Shown: piece after piece, positions 22,506 to 33,230 of the stretch
How positions within the stretch are numbered: the stretch's first letter is position 1
Layout: every line of letters begins with the position of its first letter
Source of the DNA: Seiridium cupressi
Taxonomy: Eukaryota; Ascomycota; Sordariomycetes; Amphisphaeriales; Sporocadaceae
DNA length: 64,000 nucleotides
Direction of reading: 5' to 3'
Assembly: GCA_036674765.1 (NCBI GenBank)
Contig: JARVKI010000019.1
Coordinates: 124,001-188,000 of the forward strand
Notes under the pieces: generated by a model
The model's input: the letters and a program-made list of their open reading frames with translations, nothing else
Database searches by the model: none
Told to the model about the DNA's origin: nothing
Position numbers and translations under genes: made by a program

Positions 22506-23163
22506 CTCGGTCGACTCCGGCTGGACTTCGTTTGTCCTTCCTCAGTCGATATCTTGACATTAATACAATGAAGAAGGAGGGGTAAGAGTGCTTCGGCGGG
22601 GACGGATCACGCAAAAGGATCGACGTTTTCTTTTATTGGTTAATTCCATGCTCTATCTATCTATGTATGTAGATCACCTCTCCGACGGCGTGTCCGGTGT
22701 AAGATTATGCTGTATGTAACTGGTAATTGAACGGTCACTAACAAGGGTTCCCGGGGTTAATGCCAGATATCCAGGCATTCTGAATTTTCCGGCTTCTGGT
22801 CACAACTTTGACGACCTTCCGGTAGTTTTAAAAAGATGAATATCATTAGATGCCGGCCAATATTTCAATATTACGCGGAATATATTATAAGAATATAATA
22901 ACTTAAATCTAAATTTTAATTTGCAATGCGTTAATAATTTACAAAATGGACAATGGTGTTCAAATCAGGATTCATATTTCTTTGAAGCTATAATGTTCAT
23001 AAAATATAACACAAGACAACTACAAAGTAGAGGAAAAATGCATCCGCTCGCCCTAAGAATGCCATTCAGTTGTAATTGTCTCCTGCGGTAGTTGGGCAAT
23101 TGCGATGTTGTGGCCATCGGCGGAGGTGGGAAAGAAGTTATCCCTGCCCGGAGATCCTTGCGT
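22506..23163. other. intergenic with AT-rich tract
   Basis: The upstream part is the promoter of the MFS gene. Positions of about 22840-23020 are strikingly AT-rich (runs of TATTATAAGAATATAATA type) compared with the flanks, as in RIP-decayed repeat remnants. No coding signal is seen. Confidence 0.5.
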
Positions 23164-25352
23164 TTATATTGACATGAAATCAGGGTCGTACTGCATCCTT
23201 GGTGTAATTATTGTTTCCGATCCAGAGAGGTCTAGCGGTAGGCTCCAATCAGCAAGCTCCGGAGGAGCTGGTAAAGCATGAGATTGCAGCTCTCCCACTG
23301 GGAGTGAATATCCTACAGGAGTTGCCTGCACTACTCTGTTTTCTGAGAACTGATCCATGAGTAACTGCATCTGACTCTGGACTTCCTCCGCTTGTGAGAG
23401 CAATTTGACGCTTGGCAAGAAAGGGATAGCATTGCTATCCGCAGGCGGGAGAGTCAATAGCGACATATACCCTTGCAACAATTCCCTCAATCGTCGGATT
23501 TCATCTCGAGTTTCTCGTAAGAGCCCTACGGCGGCCCCCAGTTGTTCTTCGTCAACGTGGTTTGATGAGCTAGTTATATTCGAGGTTCCCTTATTGAAAT
23601 CTTCTCACTGTTAGCGAGTCGTAGATACAAGTGCGCGATTGATTTTTCTTTCTTACAGGGACCTACTCCTTGCGGCATAGGGTTTCTATGAATCGCGTTC
23701 CAGACTCGGCGGTACCGGTATTCGTCCCGCTTTTGATTTATATAAGGTGGTCGACAGGATGGGTCTTGTTTATGTTGCCGGAAACCCTCCGAGTGGTGGA
23801 AAACACCGGATGAATCTCGAGCTTTGGGGGAAATGGTGAAGCAATAATAACAGTGAGAATTTACTGCCTGGTGCCGGGCACGGAGGGACGACGATCGAAA
23901 CATTTCGAAGCACTCGCCGCAAATGAATTGTCTATGTGAACTCCAGTATTGTTTCCTTGGTCTTGTTAATATGGCAAGAAGAGAAGTGCCAACGAGGAAC
24001 GGAATTCAACTCACAGCAAATCTGAGAAATTTGTCAAACGTTTTGTTTCACACTTGTGCCACCTTGAGCAGGGGTTCGACGTGCTGTATGTGCTGGGAAA
24101 GCGGATTTTGTAGGAGCATCGAATTGCTTGCTTTAGTGATCGGCACCGCAACTGTGATGACTGACCACCGTTTGAGGGCCCATCATCTCCTTGTCCGTTT
24201 CCAGCAGCCGAGTCTCTTCCAGAGCCTGTATCCCTTGAGGAACCAGAGCTTCCGTTAGAGTCAGTGCCACCGCCCAACCCTGTTGGACCCCCAGAGTCAC
24301 CTCCGCCTGAAGGGTTCGTGCCGTCCTGGGGATCAGAGCCATTTCCAGAGGTTCCTACAACGACATATCCTAAGGTCTGATTGGTGTTAGGTCCATCGTG
24401 ATCGCTTGAATCAGTGGATTTGTTTTCATCATAGGACACCTTGTTCTCGATCTCCCACTGCTCCAAGATTCTTACCGAATCCCAACGGAAGTCTTCAATC
24501 AGACCACTCAAATGTCCTAAGCTTTCTGCTAAAGTTCCTTCTAGGTCTGGAAGGTGGCAAACTCGGCACGACCGCTCAGCCTGGTGGCCGATCGCCGTTT
24601 CATCTTCTATTATACCCTGGCCATTGTTGATCACTTCTTCTATCACCATTGGGGGGGCCTGTGTTGACGTGTCCGAGATTTGGAGATATTGACTGATGTC
24701 CAGAACTGCTCGTACATAACTTTCGTATGATCCAAGTATCCTAAGCAGCGACCTCAGGATACCTAACTGATATCCCATCGTGGCCGGTTCTTCCGATTCG
24801 AAGGTGCAAACTATTTGCTATGAGAACTTGACTTGAAATATCTTCAACGAGGTCACAAACTTACGAGGACTAGGCACCGGTTCCCCAGGATATATCGCCT
24901 CGTATACCTTGCGCCAGTCTTTCAATACAGCTTTCCGATAATGTGTCGTGTTTGGCAAGACATGATTAGGACGGCGGCAGTGTTGCCTATCGTGGCTTTG
25001 AAGATCACGTGTAGACGGAAATTCTGTGAAGCAACGGGTGCAGACTGCTATGTTATGGGCGGCTTCCAAATGTTCTCTTAGGCTCTATTCAGGCGTTGGT
25101 TTCCATGGAGGGACAATAAGAGGAGAAATCAGCATACCCAATTGCATCAACTTTCAAGAAATTCATGCGTTGACATGATCTGAACTCTAACCTATTGGTT
25201 GAACGGTGGCTGTGCCGGGTTTCACGCTGATAGTAGTGGCAGGCTAGTGGAACGGGTGCAAGTCCCTCAGTAGATGAAGTCGAATGGGTATAGCCGGTGG
25301 AAATGCATGTTGGCAGCTCCTTCCACCTACCATGACGGCTAGGGTCATCCAT
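23164..25352 (-). CDS. Cys/His-rich C2H2-type zinc-finger protein
   Basis: Five exons: 25352-25138, 25082-24865, 24810-24015, 23931-23657 and 23600-23164, giving 646 residues. The protein carries two similar finger blocks. The first is ACHYYQRE...LREHLEAAH, then CTRCFTEFPS...HDRQHC (Cys 86/89, His 102/106), then a WRKVYEAIYPGEPVPSP stretch. The second is RCSYKIRFP...WHKCETKRLTNF, then ICGECFEMF...H (Cys 414/417, His 430), HCYYCF, a GFRQHKQDPSC element and YRRVWNAIHRNP. Between them is a Gly/Ser/Asp-rich low-complexity linker. The C-terminus has a leucine-rich helix (LLRETRDEIRRLRELL). Many Aspergillus proteins share this unnamed architecture; a nuclear regulatory role is assumed only from the fingers. 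The last acceptor (23601) follows a nearer CAG that would give a stop, so that boundary is least certain. Confidence 0.72.
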
Positions 25353-25857
25353 GTGCTTGGTTTTAGCTTCCGCGACGCTAGACGATTAAATATAAAATAC
25401 GAGTGAAGTCCTATCCGTCCAACGCAGTGCTGAACCAGATGAAGCCAGAGGGAAACGGGGATTCAGAGGTACTAAATATCCGCGTGGTCGAGTCTTGGCC
25501 CCCAAGTCTGTCTCGCAAAATGGCGGCGTAACTCAGCCGCCCAACGTCACTGGAAGTTCATTATAGCACTGATTGGCTCATGAGCCCCACCCCATTCAGA
25601 ACCCAGCTTTTCAGTCGACTTTTGGCGACGCAGCGTCGACCTTCTCATCGGCAAATTTGCCAGTCGTTTTCTCTGTGGAAATTTGGCCTGTCTCACTCGC
25701 TCGCTCAAAGCGTTCGGGGCTGCTCGCCTACGGTTGCAGGACCTAACGCATATATCCTGCTTCGTTTGTAACTTACATATCTAGACACTCATGCCGTTGT
25801 TTCTAGCCATGCCGTGCTGGTGCCGCTTATTTGTGCTTCAACAATCTCAAGTTGAGT
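25353..25857. other. intergenic, no recognisable gene
   Basis: Divergent spacer between the zinc-finger gene and the small membrane-protein ORF. No motif or RNA gene seen. Confidence 0.4.
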
Positions 25858-26394
25858 ATGTTTGCTTTATGGTCAAAGTTACGAACGATTGCCAAAGTAA
25901 ACTCCTCATTCCGAACAGTAGAGCAGCGCGACTCTGCATACCAGAAGAGCTACTGTGGACCAATCACTACTAGCGAGGTGGTGGGACATTGCAGGACTTT
26001 TGCCTCGACAGCCTTGGCATGGGGGAAGCAATGCCGAGTTGGGCTTTTTCGCGGGATCCCTGCTGAGGCTGAAGTACGCCTGCAGGTACATTTGGTTCCA
26101 TTTCGTCACTTTCAGCGTTGCAACGGCTCTCAACTAACGGCTCATCAGCTTTGCTACCACGATCTTGAACAGCAATGCTCCCTAGACCAAGATTTATTGG
26201 GGCGACGGCAGTCAGTCAGGAAAGTGCTCGTGGCGATGGCCGTCGGCTTGATCGCTATATTAGTTGTTGGTACAACTGTCGGCATAGTAACAGGTAGCGC
26301 CGACATAGCGCTCCAAACAACACAGACCTCGATTGCATTCTTAGCTGTTGTGGAGGCGGCCGTTTTGCCCATATGCTTCACCGGGCAACTATAG
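25858..26394 (+). CDS. hypothetical small membrane protein
   Basis: A single open frame of 178 residues from ATG 25858. The N-terminal two thirds look structured and soluble (EQRDSAYQKSYCGPITT, FASTALAWGKQCR, RCNGSQLTAHQLCYHDLEQ). Two hydrophobic helices follow at about residues 128-150 and 158-175, and the protein ends just after the second. The family is not recognised. The even composition and coherent domain layout argue for a real gene, but it could also have an unrecognised intron: a GT-AG pair around 26089-26150 would remove residues 78-97. Confidence 0.45.
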   Translation: MFALWSKLRTIAKVNSSFRTVEQRDSAYQKSYCGPITTSEVVGHCRTFASTALAWGKQCRVGLFRGIPAEAEVRLQVHLVPFRHFQRCNGSQLTAHQLCYHDLEQQCSLDQDLLGRRQSVRKVLVAMAVGLIAILVVGTTVGIVTGSADIALQTTQTSIAFLAVVEAAVLPICFTGQL

Positions 26395-27237
26395 GGATTC
26401 ATAGACACCACACCATCAGCCAGAACATCATCGTCTGGCACGTTTTATGACACAATAGTTTCACAAATCAATCTGTTCTGGAATTGCATGCGCCAGATGT
26501 ATATATTAATATTTTCAATGTATACTCGAAAAAGCCGATTTGGTGATTTATGTCATAGAATAAGCTCTGCTGATAAGTTAATTTAATTGATTGACCGATC
26601 TCTTTTGAACTATTGAACTACGCTAGTCGTGCTGGTGCACTAACCTAGGTTAAGTTAGCACTTACTAAGGTATAGGCGAAGCTCGAGCGAGTTAGATTAG
26701 ATTAATAAGCTTTGAGCTGACTTAGCACTAAGCACACATACATGTACATAGTTTCCGATGGCCAAATTCAAATCTATTCTTCTCGAGATTGCGATCTTGA
26801 TTATGACTCCGCGGAATAATGATTATGGAGTTTGAATTCTGATCTCAAAGTGTACGTGCCCCTTGGAAACCACAATCAGTTTTTTTGATCGGGATTAACA
26901 TGAGCCCGGATGTTTCTGTACTCCAAATGTGAGTTTGCCAACAACAAGCTAACCTAGTAACTGAAAATACGACCGGGGCGAGGTGGCATCACCCTAGCTA
27001 GAGAACTGGATACATGCAGTGGCGTTGGGGACCGACGAATACTGGGACCAGAATCTCAGCTGCTTCCGAGGTCTACCCCATTTCGGAACCCCGGAGGCTG
27101 AGAAGTAAAACTATATAATGACATTCGCAATATGCTCGGCAAAGGGGCAAATGTCTTTTCATACCTACAACCGCTTTCCGTGCCTTGATGTCGGAACCTT
27201 TCGGATCCCGGCCTCTCAGTGTCCCAATACCGGCATT
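26395..27237. other. AT-rich intergenic with short palindromes
   Basis: No gene is visible. The stretch 26460-26760 is AT-rich and holds an imperfect 27-bp palindrome centred on CCTAGG (26635-26661) and the inverted repeat CTTAG-CA-CTAAG (26721-26732), possibly a decayed repeat element. Confidence 0.45.
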
Positions 27238-28685
27238 ATGGCGAACTCAAATAATGAGACTGTGCAATCGGAGCTACAGGATATCAATTCACCAACAGTC
27301 TTGGTCTCAAATACAGACACTACCCACATGTCTAGTGAGTCCCAGCCCTTGCTTCCAGGCGCACAATGCATCACCGATACTACTGATGGAATTACAACAC
27401 CGCATTTGTATAGCAATGCCCATATTCCAATTCAAGTCCGCGATTTAGCCAATGAAATACTTTATCTCTTTCTAGCTACTTTGTCTCTGGTTAGTCTAAT
27501 CATTCTACTAAAGACCTATGAGAACAGGGCGAGCCCAGAATGGTCTTTAGGCCCTTGGGGCGTTACTCTGAACACCGTCATCTCGGTTGTATCGACGGTC
27601 TTCCGTGCAAGCCTTTTGATGCCGGTAGCAAATGCTATCAGTCAATTTGGTTGGCTGTGGTATACTCGGCCAAGACCGTTTGAGGATCTCTGCTATTACG
27701 ACTCGGCCAGTAGGGGTCCATTTGGGAGCTTCGTCCTACTATTCAGACTGCGTTCCATGTGAATATTGCCATCGAATCGTTTGTTATCTCGCTGATATTT
27801 CATAGATGCTTTGGTAGTGTAGGATCCATAACCATATTGATGTCACTGGCACTGGGTCCATTCTTTCAGCAAAGCCTAAGATTCAGTCCCAGCTCAGCTG
27901 TCAATCTTCACCAAACAGCACAAGCAGTAACAGCACACAGTTGGGGAGAGGTTTCCAATGCCTGTTAGTAGCGCTCATTGACCCGATTGACTTTGTTCAT
28001 TCACGTAATACAGCCTAGATTCAAACATCCCGTACGAGATGAAAGCAGCTATCTACAATGGCTTGCTTTCTGACAACAATACTCTCTCGCTCCCTGGCCC
28101 ACCATATATTTGCCCGAGCACGGAAAGTCTTTCATAAGCAGTGCGGCTAATACACTGGGGGGCGATCCGATTCCGACTATGCTATATATGTCCTCCAATA
28201 TCACACAAGTTATGAGCAATTTGGCAGATGCCATAACAACCCAGATGCGAGCGAACGGGTCCAATATGGCGACTTCTCTAATCGCCCCCGGACAGGCTGT
28301 TGACGGAAGTGTATGGATACAAGGACAGATTGTGTACGTGCGCTGGGGTTGGCTGTCGCTGCCGATAGCGTTACTTGTCCTTTCAATTTTGTCCCTCCTT
28401 GCTGCGTTTGTGGAGACGAGAAGAAAACGAATTTGTCTATGGATCTCAAGCCCTCTCGCGCTTTACTTCAATGCGCGGCCGGCGGCCCCGAGCTTTGACT
28501 GGAGAGGCGGTCCATTCACTACTGCGTCTGCAATGAAGAATGCCGCGTCAGAGCTAACCGCCATAATCCCAAAGCATGATCCTGGGACGATCGAAATCTA
28601 CAAGAAGGACGATGAGGACGAACTGTCCCGTGACGACATCAAAATGTTGCCCAGAGACTCGTTGCAGATGGATGGTACGGCATAA
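27238..28685 (+). pseudogene. DUF3176 membrane protein, internally deleted
   Basis: From ATG 27238, exons 27238-27758, 27806-27963 and 28019 onward splice in frame. They give typical DUF3176 blocks: a TM helix, WSLGPWGVTLNTVISVVST, AISQFGWLWY, SRGPFGSF, ITILMSLALGPFFQQ and EMKAAIYNGLLSDN, ending at YICPST. In this family a Cys-rich extracellular domain of a few hundred residues normally follows. Here the frame hits TAA at about 28134, and only 10-15 bases away a different frame picks up the family's C-terminal part (28113-28685: VRWGWLSLPIALLVLSIL and LWISSPLALYF). The middle domain is therefore deleted with a frameshift. The fungal function of DUF3176 is unknown. Confidence 0.7.
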
Positions 28686-29096
28686 CCCTCGCGTTAGAAT
28701 TACAACTTTGCGACTTACATTCTTCTGTTCTTACCGAGTCGAATCCATACGAAATCCATACGATCGTGACAATTCCTCAATAGACGACCTTGAGTTTCTG
28801 GAGTCGTTGCCGGTTGAATGCAGCCGACAGTACGCAAATCGATTTCGTGAACCAATGCTGTAAGGATCCGGTAGCACCGACGAAGAGTTCATCTTCGAGT
28901 ATGCCACTATCTTGCTGGAGAAGCATTGTCACTTGCGTTCTGCCATTCACGAAACAAGAATCTTCTGTTTCGGCCACTGGACCCTTTTCGGCTCTCAGAG
29001 AACGCCAGTCTGATTTGAACCCTCCTAGGAAAGCACCTCGGCTATGGCTTTTGGCTGCTCCGGAAACCGACTATTGAGTAACCCGTCCCAGGTGTA

Positions 29097-29780
29097 TACA
29101 TCAACAATACTGCTGATCTTGCAGTGGAGGGTAACGGATACGTTGTGTGTTCTGCAGCATTAGACCTATGGAATAACCAAATCACTGACAAGAGTGACAT
29201 GGCATCTTTGCACCTCTACCCAGGTCCACTCAAGGCAAAACACATTACAGAAACCATATCCAGGCTCAATGAAGACAAAGAGAGCCGAACCCTTGGTAGC
29301 CGTTTGTTGGATGTTTCGGTTTGAAACATTCAATTGTATCGAGACGGAAAATGCAGCTTCGATGAGCGTGACTCAAACAAATTCAGTACAGAAGTCACGC
29401 ATCTGACGAGGCATGATTACACTGTAAAAATCATATACCTCGCTACGTTTCTCGAGGTCAAGCCGAGTGGAAACCAATCGTTGACACATAGGCCGGCTTT
29501 CAAAGCACCAGCACGCTGGGAGCAGTCAATCAATGTCATTACACTTGCTACGCATGTAGAGCATCCTGACATGACGACCACACAATTCAAAGCTCTAGCT
29601 CACAGCTGGGCGAAGAAAGACCTCTTTGGATGTGAGTTGCGATGGTGTATAGTTGGTATGGCTGCAAACGACGAGGTTCGCTGCATCACGACAACGAGCA
29701 TATTCGGCACATTCGGTTTCAGGATGCAGCCAAACGCTTCATACCATGACGACGCCGAACACTGGACCAAAAGAAACTGA
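29097..29780 (+). pseudogene. unidentified ORF interrupted by one TGA
   Basis: One reading frame is open from about 29097 to 29780 except for a single TGA at about 29322-29324. Both halves (EGNGYVVCSAALDLWNNQ..., then RDGKCSFDERDSNKF... to FGTFGFRMQ) have protein-like composition. No family is recognised, no ATG opens the first half, and a TAA precedes it. It may be a decayed gene, or two exons of a gene whose other exons were not found. Confidence 0.3.
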
Positions 29781-30858
29781 TATGGCTGCCGCGGCAGCAG
29801 GGATTTCTGCCGGAGTTATAGCAGTGTTCTAGTTGGACACAAGGGGGGCAGAGGACATTCTCATAGTGGTGCATCCAGTGGCACGCAAGGTAGAGATCTG
29901 CCGATGAATTGACAGCACAACCTAGATTATGACCGAGTTTGGAGTTGATGTAATAATAACTATTTATTTCTCTAATTCATGCAAGTTGATTATACCAGAT
30001 CATGTATGCCCTGGGCCGTGTGCCTGTCTTACTGTGCTCGTGTATGACAAACCCGCCCTACCATACAGGAACCCTAATCGATCGGAACTCGACGGTAAGA
30101 GCTGGCTGTGACTCTGCTAACAATAAACATTCCGTGTAGCGCAAGTCGAGGCGCTTATCTTGTTGCGATATGAAGCCGGACCAAGACATTGCTTGAGAAG
30201 AACGAAAACCAAGTTCCGCAACACTGAAAGCAGGGCAGTTTCTAATGGATTTGGGGATGAGAAAAACAGTCTATCCCTTGCAAATGTAGCTATCGTGCCT
30301 CTATGCGATTTTATCTCTCTTGCCGCCAAGTCCGTGTGTAGAGATTTATACACCATATTTGCAGGTTGACTTCTTGTAGGGGGCGTGACGGGCGGCGTGC
30401 TGCTGGGTTGGTTGGCGTGGATCACTTCCGCCATCATGTTGTATGGCACTCATGCACCAACAGTCTTCTTTTTGTGGCTAATTCCCTTCGTCTTTACCTT
30501 ATCTTCGTTTTGTTGGTCTTCATCTTTTAATTATGCAACTTGGGTATTGTGAAGTGAATAAAATTCATAACGATGAAATAGAACAGTCAATATGAATCAA
30601 AGAAAAGATTCGTCGATCATGCGACTGGGATGGGGTGCAATTAGTTCGATCATAGGGCGATCATGACCACTTGGCCAGGCGCTTGCTCTTCGGGCACATC
30701 AATGTGGCCAATTCGATTTCCAATTATCTCCAATATAACCCACGGTGAGGTCATGATCCGTATCAAAGCCACTTGGTCTGTGATACTAACAAAACTCTTA
30801 ACTAAGAACTCAGTACCCTTGTCAGCTGCTAACGTCAAACCTCGGAAGAGGTTCGAAC

Positions 30859-30885
30859 GCTGGTCTAGGTCAAAGCCAGACCAGC
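30859..30885. repeat. inverted repeat, 8-bp stem
   Basis: GCTGGTCT (30859-30866) and AGACCAGC (30878-30885) are perfect complements with an 11-nt loop. A second imperfect hairpin (GTCTT...AAGAC) follows at about 30903-30925. It lies in non-coding sequence. Confidence 0.6.
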
Positions 30886-33230
30886 AGCGTCTAAGTTAGC
30901 CTGTCTTTCAACTAAGAAGACAAGGCCACGTAGAAACATGGGCATTTTCATCATCGTCCCTTGAGTATACAGAAATTGAACTCGGTGTATGTCTCAATAC
31001 CCAGTACGCCTACCCGAAGAATAGGTGCAACCAACACTTCGCTGCTCCGGATTTCGACTCATAAAGGTGGCCTCCGACGGTACCGTCTTCCTTAGACACC
31101 TGACTGCGTGATCCGGGTCTTGTAGCGTCCACTTTGGTTTCTGTGGACTCCACATCCGAATTGTGAGCGGAATGTGGAAAGACGGCGACGAATAACACTA
31201 TTCTCAGCACGGTTTCTTGCTCTTTGCCGAATGAAATGCCACAATCTGTAAACAGGTTTGGTCAGGTGTCAATTGGTTGATGTTGATGAAAGCTCTGGAA
31301 TCCAATAGCCAGGACATTGGTCACGAGAGTCCAACCTCTCGCAACCTTATCATCAGTTATCTCCCAAATGAACGATGTGACTCGGTCAAAGGCTTGCTTT
31401 TATATGCTGCAACTGGTGTCTTGCCCCTCATGCAGACGTTAAGCTTTTCGCTGCGTCTTCGCAGTATAACAACAAGCTCCCTTGTTGATTCAACATCTGC
31501 CAGTGTTGGGTTTTAATGGGGCTAGAATCGAGTGATCCTGTGGTAACAAGTAGAAGCGGAGGCACTGCAACTGCTCTACTCGCCGTGTTTCGTTTGTGCT
31601 TATAAAGTTTGAGGCTAGCCTGCCTTGAGAGACTATACGGTGGCGAGCAGTGCTCGAGCAAACCGCGGTGAGATCCAGGAAGATATCCGTGCTCTCAAAC
31701 GGATGGCCTCCCCTTATCCCACAGATACCCCAGATCCCCTCCAACAGGATGGCGGTGCGCATAGTGCTCCACCACTGCAGTACCAGCAACTGTCACCGTC
31801 GAGTTTTGCCCTGTCGTAGATACATCATGTGTAGACTCCTCTACACTGTACCGCCGCTGCTGGGTTTATTCGGGCTATCGCTGCAGGTGACAGGTTATTC
31901 CAAGAGACGGCCCATTGATTCCATCCGTGATTTCCCTCTCAGCCTGGCAGTGGCATTTCGCACAAGTCTCATGCGCACATACCAACTGAACCAACACCTC
32001 GAACATGATTCGACGCACAGCTCCGACCTTTTTCCAAAAGCAAAAAGCCGATCGTGGCAAAATCCCTACCGATACGACCCCCCTGCAGTATGCACGGTGC
32101 CGATGGTTTGGAGAGCTCCTCTGCCCAGCGAGCGATGTACCCTTAGGGTAAGACAGGTAAGAGTTCCCTCAGACCTCATCGTATGGTGTTGGATTTATTT
32201 GGGCGTTTCTTCGATATGTTACGACATTTGGTCTCTTCCACCTGATGGGCGGAAAAAGACTTGCGAATCGAAGACCGCGGCTGCTGGCCCTATGATGTGT
32301 CAACCTGCAAGCTAATCAAGATATGTGAGACAAAACAGAAAAATGGGGTGCGGAAGAGAAGAAGATATAGATCTCACGAGAGAATATGACTGAGTCAGAA
32401 AGAAGGGGGCGAATTGTTCTCACAAGGCAAAACATTTTTTGCGCAAGTATGCAGTAATTCTCTGAACCTAGGATAGGGCTAGACGGAGAGCAGAGTGTTA
32501 AAGTTTGGGCTCCCTGTGGCTGTCCTTGGTTGGAGCTCGGGGATTACTAGTTTCGAAGCGGATCTCGACCATGAGCACTGCTCCAAAACCTTAAAGAATG
32601 AGGTTGACCATACATGTGCCAGCCAGTTAGTTCATAAAGCTCGCGTTCTGCTCTTGTGACAACTCGATGTGTCATCCCCGCCCCAGTGAATCTGCTCATC
32701 AAAAGACCAGCATTGTACAAGTCTTCGATAACATCGTTAGACCACAAAGATGATGCCAGGTAAGGAGTACCAGTTTTCAACTGGTCAGTTATTGCTGGAA
32801 TAACCTTTGGGGTACTGGTCGCTGCTTCCTCCACAGTTCATTCGATACGCCCACCGCAGTTAGAACGACAGTCATGTTGAGCCGCTCTCCAAGGACTGAC
32901 ATCAAGAACAGTCTAAGCTCGCGCATTCCAAGATAATTGCAAAGGTAATGTTTACATATCAAACTTCAATCTCCAAGTTGCGAGCCGAAGTTCGTTTTAT
33001 TATGAGAAAACAGCGTGAGGATCCTTGCTATAGCCTTGCTATATAATGCCAAATATGCTACTAATATCGCCCGATATAATACCAACACCATAATTTTACT
33101 CGTATATCAGCCGTGAACTCCCATTGTACCTCTACATAGCACGCTAGGTTTTGATCCCTTCATATCCATAACTCCAAGAGCGCCAATTAACGCCAAGTTC
33201 ATTGCTCATTGATTATCGAGCAAATATTGA

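Larger units (their letters stand above)
28686..33230. other. gene-poor stretch between two decayed/regulator loci
   Basis: Apart from the interrupted ORF (29097-29780) and the hairpin near 30.87 kb, the short frames here (for example 30117-30449, 31650-32315, 32547-32834) start with non-ATG codons or show no domain. Nothing else can be supported. Confidence 0.45.
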
